From contig CANNZV010000336.1 in the NCBI GenBank assembly GCA_947561585.1, positions 310,001 through 374,000 on the forward strand: a stretch of DNA of 64,000 nt, in the 5' to 3' direction. Numbering within the stretch: the first letter of the stretch is position 1; each line of letters starts with the position of its first letter. The notes beneath the pieces were generated by a model that worked only from the letters and a program-made list of their open reading frames with translations, was not told the DNA's origin and made no database searches. Both the position numbers and the translations under genes were made by a program. Shown piece after piece: positions 11,149 through 23,600 of the stretch. The stretch comes from Caprella mutica (Eukaryota; Arthropoda; Malacostraca; Amphipoda; Caprellidae).

Positions 11149-11349
11149 TAGTAAATGATGGCAGGTAACTGGTGACCGTCACCAGTGACGATCACTGAGT
11201 GACTCGTGTGAAAGGGGCCTTATATTCAGTTACATAGAACCAGAAAATCTTCAACCTTTCAGTACGTACAATCGCGACATATCTAAGTTTCCTGGTGGTT
11301 ATCATTTTCACAAAGATTGAAAAGTGTCCGATAACTCTTTATGTCCGGG

Positions 11350-14300
11350 AACTACACGATTGGAGTGGTAGGTCCGGATGGTGATAGATGGGGAGGGGGT
11401 CTTTAGGTGGTATGGGTGATAGGGGGATGGGTCGTGAGGTGGAGAGGGATGGGAGAACTTTAGATGTAGTATTAATTAATGTACAGGGTTTGACTGACAT
11501 TAAAATGATGGAAGTAACGGAGATGCTAGCAAAGGGGACCAATGAGGAGAATTTGCTAAAGATCATTCGCCTCGTAGAAACTCATGAAAAGTATATAAAA
11601 TTGGATTGGAGTGATGAAATAAAAGTAATAAGAAAAATGAGGGATATGGAGGACAAGAAGGGGGAGGATTATCTGTGGTTGCATTGAGGGAGGTGTTGAA
11701 TGTACGGAGGTCAGTAGTCAAAATGAAGACATGTTGGCAGTCATTGTGGAGGTGGGAAGGGAAAAGATTCTGTTAATAGTTGCATATATGGATGTTAATG
11801 ATATGGTCAGAAATGATAGAATCTATAGAGATATATCAGGAATCATACAGGGTATTGGGGTGGAGATGCCATTGCTGGTGCTTGGAGACTTCAATGGACA
11901 TGTGGGATTTCTTGGGGAACAGGTATGTAATAAGAAGGGGGATATGATGCTTGATTTCTCAGATAAGTGGGGACTGACTATTCTGAATACCGATGATAGA
12001 TGCATAGGGAAGTACACTAGAGTTCAAGGGGAAGAAAAGAGTGTTATTGATTTCTATATGGTGAATGAATGCATGTATAAGAGGTTTGTTAAGATGAGGG
12101 TTGATGAGAATAAGGAGATGTTTGGTTTGTCGGATCACTGCTGTATCAGCGCTGAATTTATGGTAAAGGAAGGGATAATCGGGAAGAATGGGGAGGGGGA
12201 TAGGGAAGTGGAGTTTTATGCCGTGAGGGAGGGGGGTAGAATGAGGAAGTTTGTTCTTGGGATGGAGGAGCAGTTGGGTGATATTGAGGAACTGAATATA
12301 CGAAAGTTGGAGGAAGTTGTGATTCAACAAGCAGACACTCATATAAAGAAGAAGAAGAAAATAAAGGAAGGAACAGGAAAGCTGGTGCCCAGGTGGATGA
12401 ATGATAAGATCAGAAAAGAAATAAAATTGAGAAGGAACTATAACAAAAAACATAGAATAGCACAAGGGGATAAAAAAATTTATTGTGGGGAATGTACCTG
12501 AATCAAAAGAGGAAGGTACAGAGAGAGGTTTGGGAGGCCAAATCAAAATATGAAGTGAAAATATCTAAAGAAATAAGACATGATAAAGGAACTAAGAAGA
12601 TGTGGCAAATGATCAAGAAGCTGAGGGATGACAGGAGTGGTGAGGAAGTAAAGTCAGATTTATATCTGGATGGGCAGGTTGTTGATGAGGAGCTGGAGAG
12701 TGATTGCATGATGGACTATTGGAGGAATATATATCAAAAGAAGGAAAATGTAATGAGAGAAACATGGAGCAGAAACCGGTGGGATTACTATGAAAAATGG
12801 AGTGAAGGTATTCAAAGTAGACAGGAGCAGAGAATTGATGATAATCATATGCTAGAATTACCAAGGGTGAGGGTGGGAGTAGTGAATAAATGGATGGAGA
12901 GGGTGGTTTTTACAGGGGAAGAAATGAAGAAGAATATCTTAAAAATTAAAAATGGAAAACAAGGGGGATTGGATAATCTAAAGGGGGAAATGTATAAAGC
13001 ATTGGGTAGTAGTGAGGTGTGTACGGGGAAGATGAGGGAGGTGTATAATGAATTAATGGAGGTGGGGATGGCAGGGATGGAGTGGAAAGTATCGAAAACA
13101 TGCATGATACCAAAAACAAAGAAACCTTCAGCTAAGGAACATAGACCTATTGCTCTCACTACTGTAGGATATAAGATCTTCATGGGCATTCTGAAGGATA
13201 GGATGGTGGAGCAGGAGCTGGACGATTTGAGAGTGAAATCTCTGCAGAGTGGATTCATGAAGGGGAGGAGACTGGAAGAAAACACGTTTATATTGTCGCA
13301 GGTGGTGGAGGAGTGTTTCCAGATGAAGAGAGAAATGTGGGTTGTGGCTGTTGACTTCAGCAAGGCTTTTGACAGCGTGGAAAGAGGAGCCCTAGTCGGA
13401 GCATTGATGAGGTTCAGGTGTGAAGCTAGAGTGATTGATGCTGTGGTAAATATGTATGATGGGGATAGAACCAGGATTTATTGGGAGGGAAGGGAATTGG
13501 AGGTGCAGTGCGGGATTAGACAGGGGTGTACGGGGTCTCCGCAGTTGTTCCTGATGATAGTAAGTCAAATAATAGAAGATATGCTGAGGGCTGGAGGGGG
13601 ATACAGCAGTGGATTTATGCGGGTACCGATACTCTTCTATGCTGATGATGGGTTGATTTTGGCAAGAAGCAGGGCGGAGGCGGTGAGCATGCTTGGGAGG
13701 TTGGAGGAGATAAGTGGGAGATATGGGCTGAGTATTAACAAAGAGAAGAGTTACTGTATGGTTTTTAATGATGGAGGGGTAGTAAGGGTAGATTTGGGGG
13801 ATGTGAGGTTGGTGAAGGAAATTAAGTATCTGGGAATGAAGATTAATAACAGCAGAGATTGTCTCAGGACACATAAAGTGGAGAAAATAAACCTCGCAAG
13901 GAAGATGGTCAATGTGACTTATAGTGTAGTAGCGAGAGAATGCCAGAGTATGATGATGGGAAAAACGTTTTGGAAAGGTGCAGTTTTGCCGAGGGTATTG
14001 CATGGATCAGTGAAACGGTGGTTTGGAACGCGGGAGATTTGGAGAGCATTCAGAGGGTAGAAAATGGAGTTTGGAGGAGAGTGTTGAGAGCCCCGGATTA
14101 TACGCCGGTGGTGACACTACAAGGAGAGGTTGGTTGCTCTTCAGTAGTAGCTAGAGACATGAAAACAAAAGTTAAGTTTGCTAGTTACTTGATGAGATCA
14201 GAAAGAGGATAGCAAGAAGAATAGTGGAACAATTTGAGGGGGGAGAAAGGAGAGGTACGAGGTGGAGTAGAAGAGCGGAGGGATATTTAGCGGAGATAGG

Positions 14301-14830
14301 ATTGGGGTGGGGTTGGGGGGGTTGGGTGAGGTTGAGGGAATGGAAATAACAAGAAGAGTGAATCAATGGGAGGAGACAAGATGGAGAAGGGAGATAGAGA
14401 GCAAGAGTTCTATTAGTGAATATAGGTGGAAGGATGGAATTGGGAGCGGTGATATCTATAATAATGGTTGGAATTCGGTGCTGTTGTTCAGAGCACGGAG
14501 TAACACGTTGAGACTGGGATGGAGGGAGAGGTTTATGGGTGGGAGAGTGGAGTGTCCGTTGTGTGGGTTGGGGGAGGAAGACTTGGAGCACTTAGGGAGA
14601 GTTAGGTATGTGTCGGAGGTGTGAGGGATGCTCTGGGGTTCGGGGGGATAGAGGTGGGGGTTGTTAAGGGATATATTAGAGATGCATGGGATGAGAGGAG
14701 GAGATTGATAGGATTAGCGTAGGATAGGCTAATCTGTAGGGAGGCGTTGCGAATGCCATTATCCTGAAAATACACTCTGTCAGAAGGACAGTCTCTGGAA
14801 GGTGGAGTGTCATCAAGTATAAGTATCAAG
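11350..14830 (+). pseudogene. non-LTR retrotransposon ORF2 (endonuclease and reverse transcriptase), frameshifted
   Basis: The AP-type endonuclease is in two frames. 11388-11687 carries LINVQGLTD and VETHEK; 11731-12501 carries LLVLGDFNGHVG and GLSDHCCISAEF. A further frame change near 12483 leads to the reverse transcriptase (12483-14060), with HRPIALTTVGYKIF, VDFSKAFDSVERG, IRQGCTGSPQ and the catalytic FYADDGLILA, then GLSINKEKS. After 14000 the frame shifts again: 13940-14212 (GVWRRVLRAPDYTPV) and 14307-14624, ending in a CPLCG...EDLEHL zinc-binding-like tail. No RNase H domain is seen. The protein would nick target DNA and copy its own RNA. At least three frameshifts make it dead. The clade is not assigned. 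No clear poly-A or target duplication was found; the 3' end lies near gtataagtatcaagtatc (14818-14835). Confidence 0.8.
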
Positions 14831-14835
14831 TATCT

Positions 14836-15700
14836 CTATATTGAATAGTATAATAAACTATTCTGATTCTATTACATATATTTTTGTAACAATATTAAAA
14901 ATATAGGTACCTATGGAAACATAGAATTGTAAAAACCTACTATACCATGAAAATGTTTATAGGTCTTGTTATAGACGAAAATATCTTAAACGTGACGATA
15001 AATGGAGAGTGGCGATACAAGGAGCCCTTACCATGGAAGATCGTCTCCCATTGGCTCAGCAGTGACGATGTCATAATATAAACCCTCCCCATTGACACCT
15101 ATGCAGCTATCGCCTTCTATAATAACGGTAACTATTCCCTCAGGCTGATATAAAGCTCCTATACCCAAACTATTCACTTGCCGGTCTAATTTGAAGCTAG
15201 GTTTACCTATACATTTTTCGGGTATGTTTGTACTTTGTAGGTCATTGCACTGGAAACTGTGTGTAGTTTATAAGCAGACCTATTAAACAACAGAATTTCG
15301 CAAAAATAATTGTCTAGCACTAAGCAAGGTATAGCGTGCCTTTGTATATATCGTGTTCTGTAATCTGTGGTTGCAATATTGTAGCTAACTAGGTAAGTAG
15401 TCAGTTATTTGAACTCGAGGCAGCCTGGCAGGTACATATTTATTTAGCTCGTTAGGCAATTATAAAAGTTTAGTTAGACCAAATAGCTAATTTTTTAACT
15501 GTTAATAGGTAGGTATGGGCATTGAGGTAGGGTAGCGCCGTAGCGGTAGGTAGGTAGGTACCTACTAACTAAGGTAAGTTACGATCATTATCGGTTGATT
15601 TCACGTCTGCTTTCATATACATAGCTAACTACCTAGGTAGGTAACTAGGTTAATAATATAATGATAAAATAATAATTTAATTTATATTTTAATTGGTACC
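14836..15700. other. intergenic, no gene recognised
   Basis: AT-rich sequence with taggtaggtaggtacc-type simple repeats around 15510-15650. No coding frame or terminal repeats were seen. Confidence 0.6.
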
Positions 15701-15708
15701 CATGATAC

Positions 15709-15946
15709 CCAGTCTGTATTTGGTGCACAGAAACCCACTGACTTTCTCAAAAAGCTGAAAAAAATCCACTCAAATATTTCAATTATTTGGCTGATCCACC
15801 AACAGTTTCTCAATTTTTCCACTGAAAATTAATGGTAACATAGGAAAAAATAGTTAAAATTCCACCGACTTTGCTAGAATATTATTTACAAGAGGGAAAA
15901 AATTCCACCGACATGTCAGTGGAATTTACCATGAAATACAGACTGG
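15709..15946. mobile_element. hAT-like MITE, 238 bp
   Basis: The ends ccagtctgtattt and aaatacagactgg are inverted repeats. An exact 8-bp duplication catgatac flanks the element (15701-15708 and 15947-15954). The interior repeats the motif ccaccgac/ccactgac. It is non-coding. Confidence 0.8.
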
Positions 15947-16368
15947 CATGATACCTGCCTGCAGTCTGTTGATAGCCTGATAAGGTCAAGCAGGTAAATT
16001 GCGGCACACTAGTTAACTAACTGTGGCGTCTAACAACAGACTCAACAGTAACGTCATAGCTTCAAAACAATCGTTAAAAACTTAAATTAATGAATTATAG
16101 CATGCAGTGCACTTCTTTTGATAGCTATGCAACATTTTAATGTAATTTTGGTTCAGAATGCTTTAGAGTCTCTCTTGAGAGGGCCACAATTAGAATTAAA
16201 GGGATGTAATTTACCTGTGTGACTCTACATGGATAAAAATTAAAGTAAAATGGATACAAATGTCTCCATTTCCCTAATAGCTATTTGTCTTTCCAGACGG
16301 CAGACTGAAGACTCCATAGTCCAACTTGAAGAAACTAGGCTAATATTGCTAAATTTCTATCCATAATC

Positions 16369-16960
16369 CATCTTTCAAAGTGTGGACAAAGTTCCCAATA
16401 ATCCCACTGGCAATTTTTGAAGGGGACAAGGGGTGAAATTAGTTGTAAAACTTTTAAGTAAAAGTTAATTAGGCCTACTCATAGGACAAAGTTGCCAGTA
16501 TACTGGTGACTTTTGAGAGGTGAAATAAGTTTTAAAAAAAACGAAGTAAATAACATGTAAATCACTCCTAAAACATTCTCTAAGAGATGCACATGCATCA
16601 GACATGAAGAATAAGGATGTTTTCAAGTGTAAAATCTTCACTGAGAAGTAAGAAGCCAAAATTCTCCTTTGAAGTATCTTAAATGTGTCGATCTTGATCC
16701 ATTTTCTCACTAAACTGGCCAAGTAATAAAGCATGTCTAAACTCGCCATTTTAATGGCGAGTTTGCGACAGTTATGGCGAGTTTTATCTATTTTTCTCCT
16801 ATGCTACAATGTTATTTTAGAGAGAATTTATGAAAATTTGATCATTTTGGAGAGAATTTGTTGAATTTTGGAGAGAGCTGGAGAGACAAATGGTGAGTTT
16901 ATGAGACACACTATTTTACTTGGTAAACTGGCGACTTTCCTGCCACACTTAGAAACATGG
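16369..16960. mobile_element. decayed MITE copies, relatives of 18496-18762
   Basis: 16486-16720 matches the 18.5-kb element: acaaagttgccagtatactg, then a conserved block around gcatcagacatgaag and aggatgttttcaagtgtaaa. 16920-16960 carries its right end (cctgccacacttagaaacatgg). An additional left-end-like sequence lies at 16369 (ccatctttcaaagtgtggac). This is probably two overlapping copies. The segment 16740-16900 repeats tggcgagttt and ggagagaattt. Confidence 0.55.
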
Positions 16961-16966
16961 CTCATA

Positions 16967-17162
16967 GGGCGAGCTCCGAATTATGGGTCAGTAGCTACTA
17001 CATCTTCGGATATATAAGAAAAAAACGATAAAAAATTATTATTATCACACAATGCTATCTAATTATAATTTTAATATTGTTGTTTCTTATATGACCCGGA
17101 ATGGATGAAAATGTAGGTAGTACACTAGCACTGACCACTGACCGATAATTCGGAGCTTACCC
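16967..17162. mobile_element. TA-flanked MITE, 196 bp
   Basis: The ends gggcgagctccgaattatgg and, in reverse, gggtaagctccgaattatcg are inverted repeats, as are inner parts containing tatataagaaa and ttcttatatgacc. It is flanked by TA on both sides. It is the same family as 48965-49127 and fits a Tc1/mariner-type MITE. Confidence 0.65.
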
Positions 17163-17164
17163 TA

Positions 17165-18487
17165 ATAGACAATAGTATCCAGACATTAGATCATTCAGAT
17201 GATCAGACCCAGTCTGCAAAAGAAGCATGAAGTTGAGAAGTTTATCTGGAAACTGTTGGCACCTTGAATTAATCTCCTGAATTATCCGGGTACAATTTTC
17301 CAATTAATTCCTATGTTTACATGTAAATCATTGGAGAGTATTTTGAGATTTTTTGCCATTTTGAAGAGAAATTTGAAAATCTTTGGAGACAAATAGCCCC
17401 AAAATTATATATCTGGAGACTTGATTGTGCATCTTTTGTAGACTGGCATCAGACTTGTTGGTATAGAATGATAGAAAAGATTCATTCTGATTCTTACAGT
17501 ATACTGTAGACTTTTCATTTTTTTAGGTAGCTATACGCCTATACCATCAAACCACCAAGTCTGATTCTGGATATCGACCCAAAAGTTAACTGGTCCCATT
17601 AAAGACAAGAATTGATGTGTATACATTTTTAGCTTTCTTTGCAGGAATGTGTTTGTTAGAAGTTGGTTAATGATGCCAAAATGTTAAAATATGAACAATA
17701 ATTGAAAAAACATTATTTTTTGACTTGTCAGGTTTTCCTGCCACTTCAACAAAAATATGGATTGATAATTGAAGGTTATTTCATTATATAAGACTTGGAA
17801 TTGAATCTTGGTGTGAATAAAACACAAAATAATAATAGAATAGGTATTACATTATAAATTAATAATATTATAATTAAATATAAACAAAAAGACTAAAATC
17901 ATAATTACAAATTATAAAATAAAATGTAGCTAACTAAAAGACTGTTTGGCAAATTGACCTTTTTGTATCATATAACAATGTTCACTATAATATAATATTC
18001 ATATAGATTGAGAGTATGGAAGATGGAGCATTTGGTCATACGTGAGCCTGGGAAAAGAAAATAATACATGATATGAGGCAATCATTTATCATATAATTTT
18101 ACATACCATGATATATAGCATTCATGATGTATAGATTAGGTCATGTATTTGACGACGTGTGGCGGGATTTCCTGCCACTCAATTATATTTCTTTCATAAT
18201 AAAAATTCTGTGTCATATATTTCACAAATAGAATAGTAATAATAATCCTACACTATTAAAGAGTAGATAGCACCAACACAACCTCAATTTCAGTTCAGTA
18301 TTATATAGATACGTACCATTGTTTATGACACATTGTAGACTAAATTTGAACTCGCCTTTCTAAGCAATTTTCAAACCGGCACCATACAGCATCAAAGTAT
18401 AGGAGAAAATTATTTATTTCTTGCCATTTGAACTTAAAGGACTCATAATTAAGACTATTCCTATGATGTGAATTGTGAGTCACCTTG
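17165..18487. other. intergenic, no gene recognised
   Basis: AT-rich. The motif tttcctgccact occurs near 17740 and 18170 and may come from old MITE ends. No coding frame was seen. Confidence 0.5.
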
Positions 18488-18495
18488 GCACCTGT

Positions 18496-18762
18496 CCATG
18501 TTTTAAAGTATGGACAAAGTCGCCAGTATATTGGCGACTTTTGAGTGGTCAAATGTGTTGGAAAACCTGTAAATAACAAGTAAATCTTTCCTTAAATAGT
18601 CTCAAGAGACACACATGCATCAGGCATGAAGTATAAGGATGTTTCCAAGTGTAAAATCTTCACTAGGAAGCCAAATTTCTCCTTTAAAGCATCTTAAATG
18701 TGGTGACCTGGATCCATTTTCTCACTAAACTGGTGACTTTCCTGCCACACATTAAAACATGG
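18496..18762. mobile_element. hAT-like MITE, 267 bp
   Basis: The ends ccatgttttaaagtatgg and, in reverse, ccatgttttaatgtgtgg are inverted repeats. An exact 8-bp duplication gcacctgt flanks the element (18488-18495 and 18763-18770). It is the reference copy for the decayed relatives at 16369-16960. Confidence 0.8.
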
Positions 18763-19131
18763 GCACCTGTAGGTCACATTGTTTTATTTTGAACAGATAT
18801 TCTTATCGCTTTTTCTCTCATCTATATACTGTTGCTTTTAATGGTACATGTATGATTTATATGATAAAGAAAGATAAATTGTAAACAAAATATTGAACAA
18901 TTATTTTAAGTGATATAAATGAATTCTTTTCTTTTTGAATTTAATAGAACTATAGAAGTTAGGGTCACACAGGTAAATTGTGGACCTTTAATTTCTAATT
19001 GCAGCTGAAAAAAGGAAGTCTGAAAATCATTCTGAAATTAATTTATATTGAATTGTTGAATATCATAATAAGCTCAGTTTGTGCTAGATTTTATTTATTT
19101 CAAGAGTGCTTCAAAGCAATGATGGTCATTA

Positions 19132-19395
19132 GGCCCCCTTCACAATTGCATTTCTCAACGTCTCCTTTAAAAAAATGATCATGGCAAAAAGTATAGCCAC
19201 AATTGATATTAACGTAGCCCTTCACACTTGCGTTAGAGAAAATGCTGGTAAAGTTGTGTTTACAATTGCGCTTTCTTTATCGCTGATGGAAAAATCACAT
19301 TAAATTTTTACTTCAGCAATGAAAAAACGCAAGTGTGAACACATTTTAAAAAAGCTTTTTTTCACGTAGTTAAAAATGCAAGCGTGAAGCGGGCC
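19132..19395. mobile_element. PIF/Harbinger MITE, 264 bp
   Basis: The ends ggcccccttcacaattgcat and, in reverse, ggcccgcttcacgcttgcat are inverted repeats, with TTA on both sides (19129-19131 and 19396-19398). The interior carries further copies of cttcacacttgcgtt in both orientations. The ends resemble those of the element at 4492-11219 in general form. 18771-19128 shows nothing else. Confidence 0.75.
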
Positions 19396-19689
19396 TTAAC
19401 CATGCAATGAACAAGCGAAGAACGAATATTCAGAGTGAAATCTTCAATGAGATCAAAATGTCACTGAAGTTGTTCAATTTCCAAATACTTTCCAAGGAAG
19501 AAGTGTATTATAATGTCTACCATCATAATTTTCATTCCTTTTATTCACTGCCTTTTAGTAAGTAAAATCACAGAGTTAGCTCTAAGAATAACCTTTGCGC
19601 AATGACAAAAATAATCACCCTCACTCTTTTCTTACATGTTCTTAAACTATGTCCATCAGTTCAAAAATGTTTTTACCTGTTTATAGTAC

Positions 19690-19830
19690 AACAAGTGTAC
19701 TTTTTTGTTAAAAATAACGGGTCGATATCAATACCAATTTATTACCCGTTATTAGGTTACTTTTAATGAATTCAAACAAAAAAATTTCTGCTTAGTCTAA
19801 TTATTTTATGGATAAAATACATTTAATATT
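19690..19830 (-). mobile_element. Helitron 3'-part fragment
   Basis: On the minus strand it matches the 3' half of the 48-kb Helitrons: ctaataacgggtaataaatt, then acccgttatttttaac, then aagtacactt. The last bases differ from the expected CTAG. No 5' end is seen. 19831-20210 is AT-rich with a g-run at 20190-20200 and no gene. Confidence 0.5.
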
Positions 19831-20212
19831 TGAATAATCGAGTGTCTAAATTCTATGATAGATGTTGCAAATAGTTAACTTTCACTATATTTTATAAATA
19901 ATTTCTAATTTAGTTATAGTAATAATCATATATTCCACTCATATAAGATTTGGTATTCATGCTACTTTTTGTTAACATATTAAGCCTAATTTCTGCATTC
20001 ATTCAAAGCGTGACAGACCACAGACAAATAAATATAGGGAAGCTATTAATGGGGGGTGATAAGAGGCTGAGAAAAAGATACCAAGATACAATTTTTTCAT
20101 CCATTGGCTATTGATTTACAAGTCTTTGGAAAAGCAGAAACATTTTTGTGGCCCATACTGTCTACTTATTTAAATTTGGTATTTTTTTTGGGGGGGGGGA
20201 CACCCTGTATAT

Positions 20213-20480
20213 CAGGGGTGGTCAAAGAATTAGCTGTGTGAGCCACATGAGATTGCCCTAGAGCCAGAGCAATTTCTATTATATTTTTTACTGAACTGCA
20301 AAATCTATTTAATGTTGACCTGATTCAGTCTGTATCATAAATATAAATTTACTATCAATCTATTTATTTATATCAATATTTAGCATTGAATCTTATAAAA
20401 ACAAAAACAAACATATTTATATTAAATAATTTATGTAGAAATATAGAGATATTCCGTGAGCCACACTTTGGCCACCCATG
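20213..20480. mobile_element. hAT-type MITE
   Basis: The left end caggggtggtcaaag and the right end, in reverse, catgggtggccaaag are inverted repeats of the CAGGGGTGG type seen in hAT elements. Inner arms containing gtgagccaca match too. The flanks share gtatat only, so the 8-bp duplication has decayed. Confidence 0.6.
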
Positions 20481-20624
20481 GGTATATACAATTCAATTTG
20501 CTAATTGGAAACTTAACTTAGCTCTAGATAAATTTTTTTTAGATATTGAATATTAATTTCTTAGCTGTTTCTAAAATTTACAGAGTTTGTGATATTTATC
20601 AATCTTGACTAGCTATAATTCAAA

Positions 20625-23600
20625 ATGAGATTGGTTATTTTGGACGAATCTAAGGATGTCTCGGAATGGGCAGCCCGTTACATTGTGAGGAGGATAAATG
20701 ATTTCAATCCTGGTCCAGACAAGTTCTTTGTTATTGGTCTCCCTACAGGTATGGTACTCTAAGCCTCATGATTGTATTGTAAATAGATAAGCTATTGTTG
20801 TTATTTCCTTGATATTACCCTTACTACCTAATGGAAGTGATTTTGTGTCATACAAAGTTTAAATTTAGCTATAGACTTATATAAAATTTGTTCAACATCA
20901 TTGAATACCCACAAATAAGTTTGAAGTTAAATATATTTTATTGTTGGTGTCTGTAGTATATAGACTAGCCTCACTTACCTCTTTTTGTTCATAAATGATA
21001 TCGAAAGCAATTTTCCTCTGTTATAAAAGGAAAAAATTCTTTAAGTATCCAACCTACATAATTATAGTAAAGTATTACAGTTTTATAATTTATTTTGATG
21101 AAATATCTTCCAGATATGAAATTAATGAATATAAATATAGTTCTCTGCTATAGATTATCGCATATTTTTCTTTGTATCTATATCCTCTAATAATTTTTCA
21201 GGTGGCACTCCTCTTGGAACATACAAAAAACTAGTTGACTATCACAAGGCTGGCAAAATAAGCTTCAAGTATGTAAAGTCATTCAACATGGATGAGTATG
21301 TGGGTATGTCACAGAATTAAATAATTAATTTTACATACGCTGCCATTTGCTTTAATAGATTACAGAATGATGATTTATGTCACCCATTCACAGGTATTCC
21401 CCGCAATCACCCTCAGTCGTACCACACATTCATGTACGAGAATCTCTTCCAGCATATTGACATTGACCCTGCCAATGCTCACATTCTGGATGGCAATGCA
21501 CCAGATCTTCAAGTGGAATGCAAAGCGTATGAAGAGAAGATTGCAAAAGCTGGTGGCATTGAACTTTTCATGGGAGGTATGTCAGAAGTTTGGCCTTTTT
21601 ACAGTTCTGAAATATTTGGTTATTAACCCAGTTTGCAGAGACTGTTGAAGTGTTCCTGAGGATAGTCTTTTCTCAGTTTTCTGTTTAGCTATGACATGTG
21701 TGTTTTGTTGTGTCTCTATTTTTTCTCCACTATATATGTTTAAATGTATATTATTATTTTTGAGCTGTAGTAGTAATATAGATATCATAAGAATTGTAAC
21801 GGTATCCAATTCATAGTCCATTTTTGTGTTTAATCTTTATATAGGTATTTAATATTTATGTAAGTTGCCTTAGAAGCAAATTGCTTATTGGACCTTTAAT
21901 GTTTCCCGAATTTCCTTTGTGATAATATTATTATTTTGTATGTGAGAGAGTTTCTGACTCTCATTAAGATTTACGTAAGGGTCATGTAATTGTTCTAAAT
22001 AAAATAGAATGTAAATATAGGTATTATTTCAGAATTGATCAGACTGACCTTAACATGTTGTATTGGTGATAACTGTTTCCTGGAATTAAGTTTCCAATAT
22101 TTGAAACAGCTATGTTTAGTTTAGATGATTTAGTATATGATTCATAACTGATGAACACTTAGGGTACGTACACACTACAAGCGGAGCGCCATTAAAGCTT
22201 TTGTTTTTGTGGACATCCAAGCTCCTCTCGCAGTGTCAACATCCAAGCGTCTCTGCATACGAATACTAAACCTCGTTAATGGCACTCCGCTTTTAGTGTG
22301 TTTGAGCCCTGAGAATTATTAATCTTTGATTGTATTTAAACTTTGTTCTAATTCTTTTTCAGGCATTGGTCCAGATGGTCACATAGCGTTCAATGAGCCT
22401 GGCTCTTCACTGGTTTCACGCACTAGGGTCAAGACTCTCAACCAGGAGACAATAACTGCCAATGCACGCTTCTTTGGAGATGATATGAACAGAGTACCTA
22501 AGCAAGCACTGACTGTTGGTGTGGGCACTGTCATGGAGGCTAACGAGGTACCAATGGATAGAAAATAATCCTAACTACTTAAAACTAGCTATGATAATGT
22601 AGCAGTAGTTGCACACTTCATTCGGCCCATAGTACTCAGAAAGTTGGTGTGAACAATATAGGTCATTCAGAAGTTTTTAAAGATCATATTGGTTCATTAT
22701 TTGTGTTTCAGAGTAATACTAAGATTTTATCGTAATTGATTTGTTTCGGACTTCCTTTTATAACAATGTAGTATCATCAATTTTTCATTTCTTGCAACTC
22801 TACATTTTTTTATAGCATATTGTATCTTCTTACCTAATGAATTACTATCTTATATTTTCTCAAGGTTATGATCCTCATCACCGGGTCCCACAAAGCCTAT
22901 GCCCTGCACATGGCCATAGAGCAAGGCATCAACCACATGTGGACAGTGTCAGCTTTCCAGCAGCACCCCAAGACTCTCCTCCTCTGTGATGAGCCAGCCA
23001 CCATGGAACTAAAGGTCAAAACCGTCAAGTACTTCAAGGTAAGGAATCATTGTATTTAGTGACTCCTTAGGTAACTAGGTACATAAGTTAGTGTTTAATC
23101 ACAGTAAATATCTACTGTCGCTAAATGAAAATAGTGTGCGAATGTTTGGTCACACGGACATTCTCTTTAACTTTTAAATTGTAGCCAATGCTATGACTAC
23201 TTTTATAACAACTGTTGCTAGAAATAGCTACTGTTATAAGTTATAACAACTGTTCATATTGCTCTATAGTAATTCAACAGGTTAGGTAGAAAGGAGCAAT
23301 AACTTACATTCTAATAGTGGTGAGATTCCCTTCTACACTCATTTTATTTACAATATTGAACACAGAAAATATATTTTTAATCCTCATATGACTTATATAG
23401 CTACATAATATATATAACAATTCCAAAAATAATTCCCCAAACAAAAGATAATCCGAAATGTTCCCACCATCTTTTTACACAGCTATTACAGTATATCACT
23501 GTATTCTGTCATTTCCATAGCTATTACACTCTTATCACTGTAATGTAACAGCTATTCTATTTCCATCATTTAGTGATTTATGCTAGTGGTTGTGACGGTG

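Larger units (their letters stand above)
4492..11219. mobile_element. PIF/Harbinger element with nested insertions
   Basis: Terminal inverted repeats of about 60 bp: the left starts ggcccctatcacacgagtca and the right reads in reverse ggcccctttcacacgagtca. Both continue with cactggtgacggtcacca. It is flanked by TTA (4489-4491 and 11220-11222), the PIF/Harbinger target signature. Removing the copia element leaves about 2.3 kb, which holds a TTAA element, a hAT-like MITE and a MADF-domain remnant. No transposase exon is recognisable. It sits in the 5' part of the pogo-like element. Confidence 0.75.
158..11348 (-). mobile_element. pogo-like DNA transposon, heavily interrupted by nested insertions
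   Basis: The left end (159-295) holds several copies of a CGGACA motif in contexts such as ttatcggacac, cccggacag and aaccggacac. The right end (11325-11350) carries the same motif inverted (gtgtccgataactc, tgtccggga). Between them lie the minus-strand pogo-type transposase (992-4346), a 699-bp insertion, and a 6.7-kb PIF/Harbinger insertion. Exact ends and a TA target duplication could not be fixed. Positions 11223-11345 would be the 5' leader of the transposase gene. A 9-codon frame starting MSRLYVLKG (11280 down to 11254) resembles pogo N-termini but is followed by a stop, so it is only suggestive. Positions 1-157 hold nothing I recognise. Confidence 0.6.

Noticed and set aside
11959..14591. 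Long minus-strand frames of 136-203 codons opposite the non-LTR element
   Set aside because: Antisense shadows of the purine-rich plus-strand ORF; low-complexity and unrelated to any domain.
16478..16968. Direct repeat ctcatagg as an 8-bp target duplication of the element at 16486-16960
   Set aside because: The last two bases of the right copy belong to the neighbouring MITE that starts at 16967, and the left end of the element lacks its terminal repeat. The match is only six bases.
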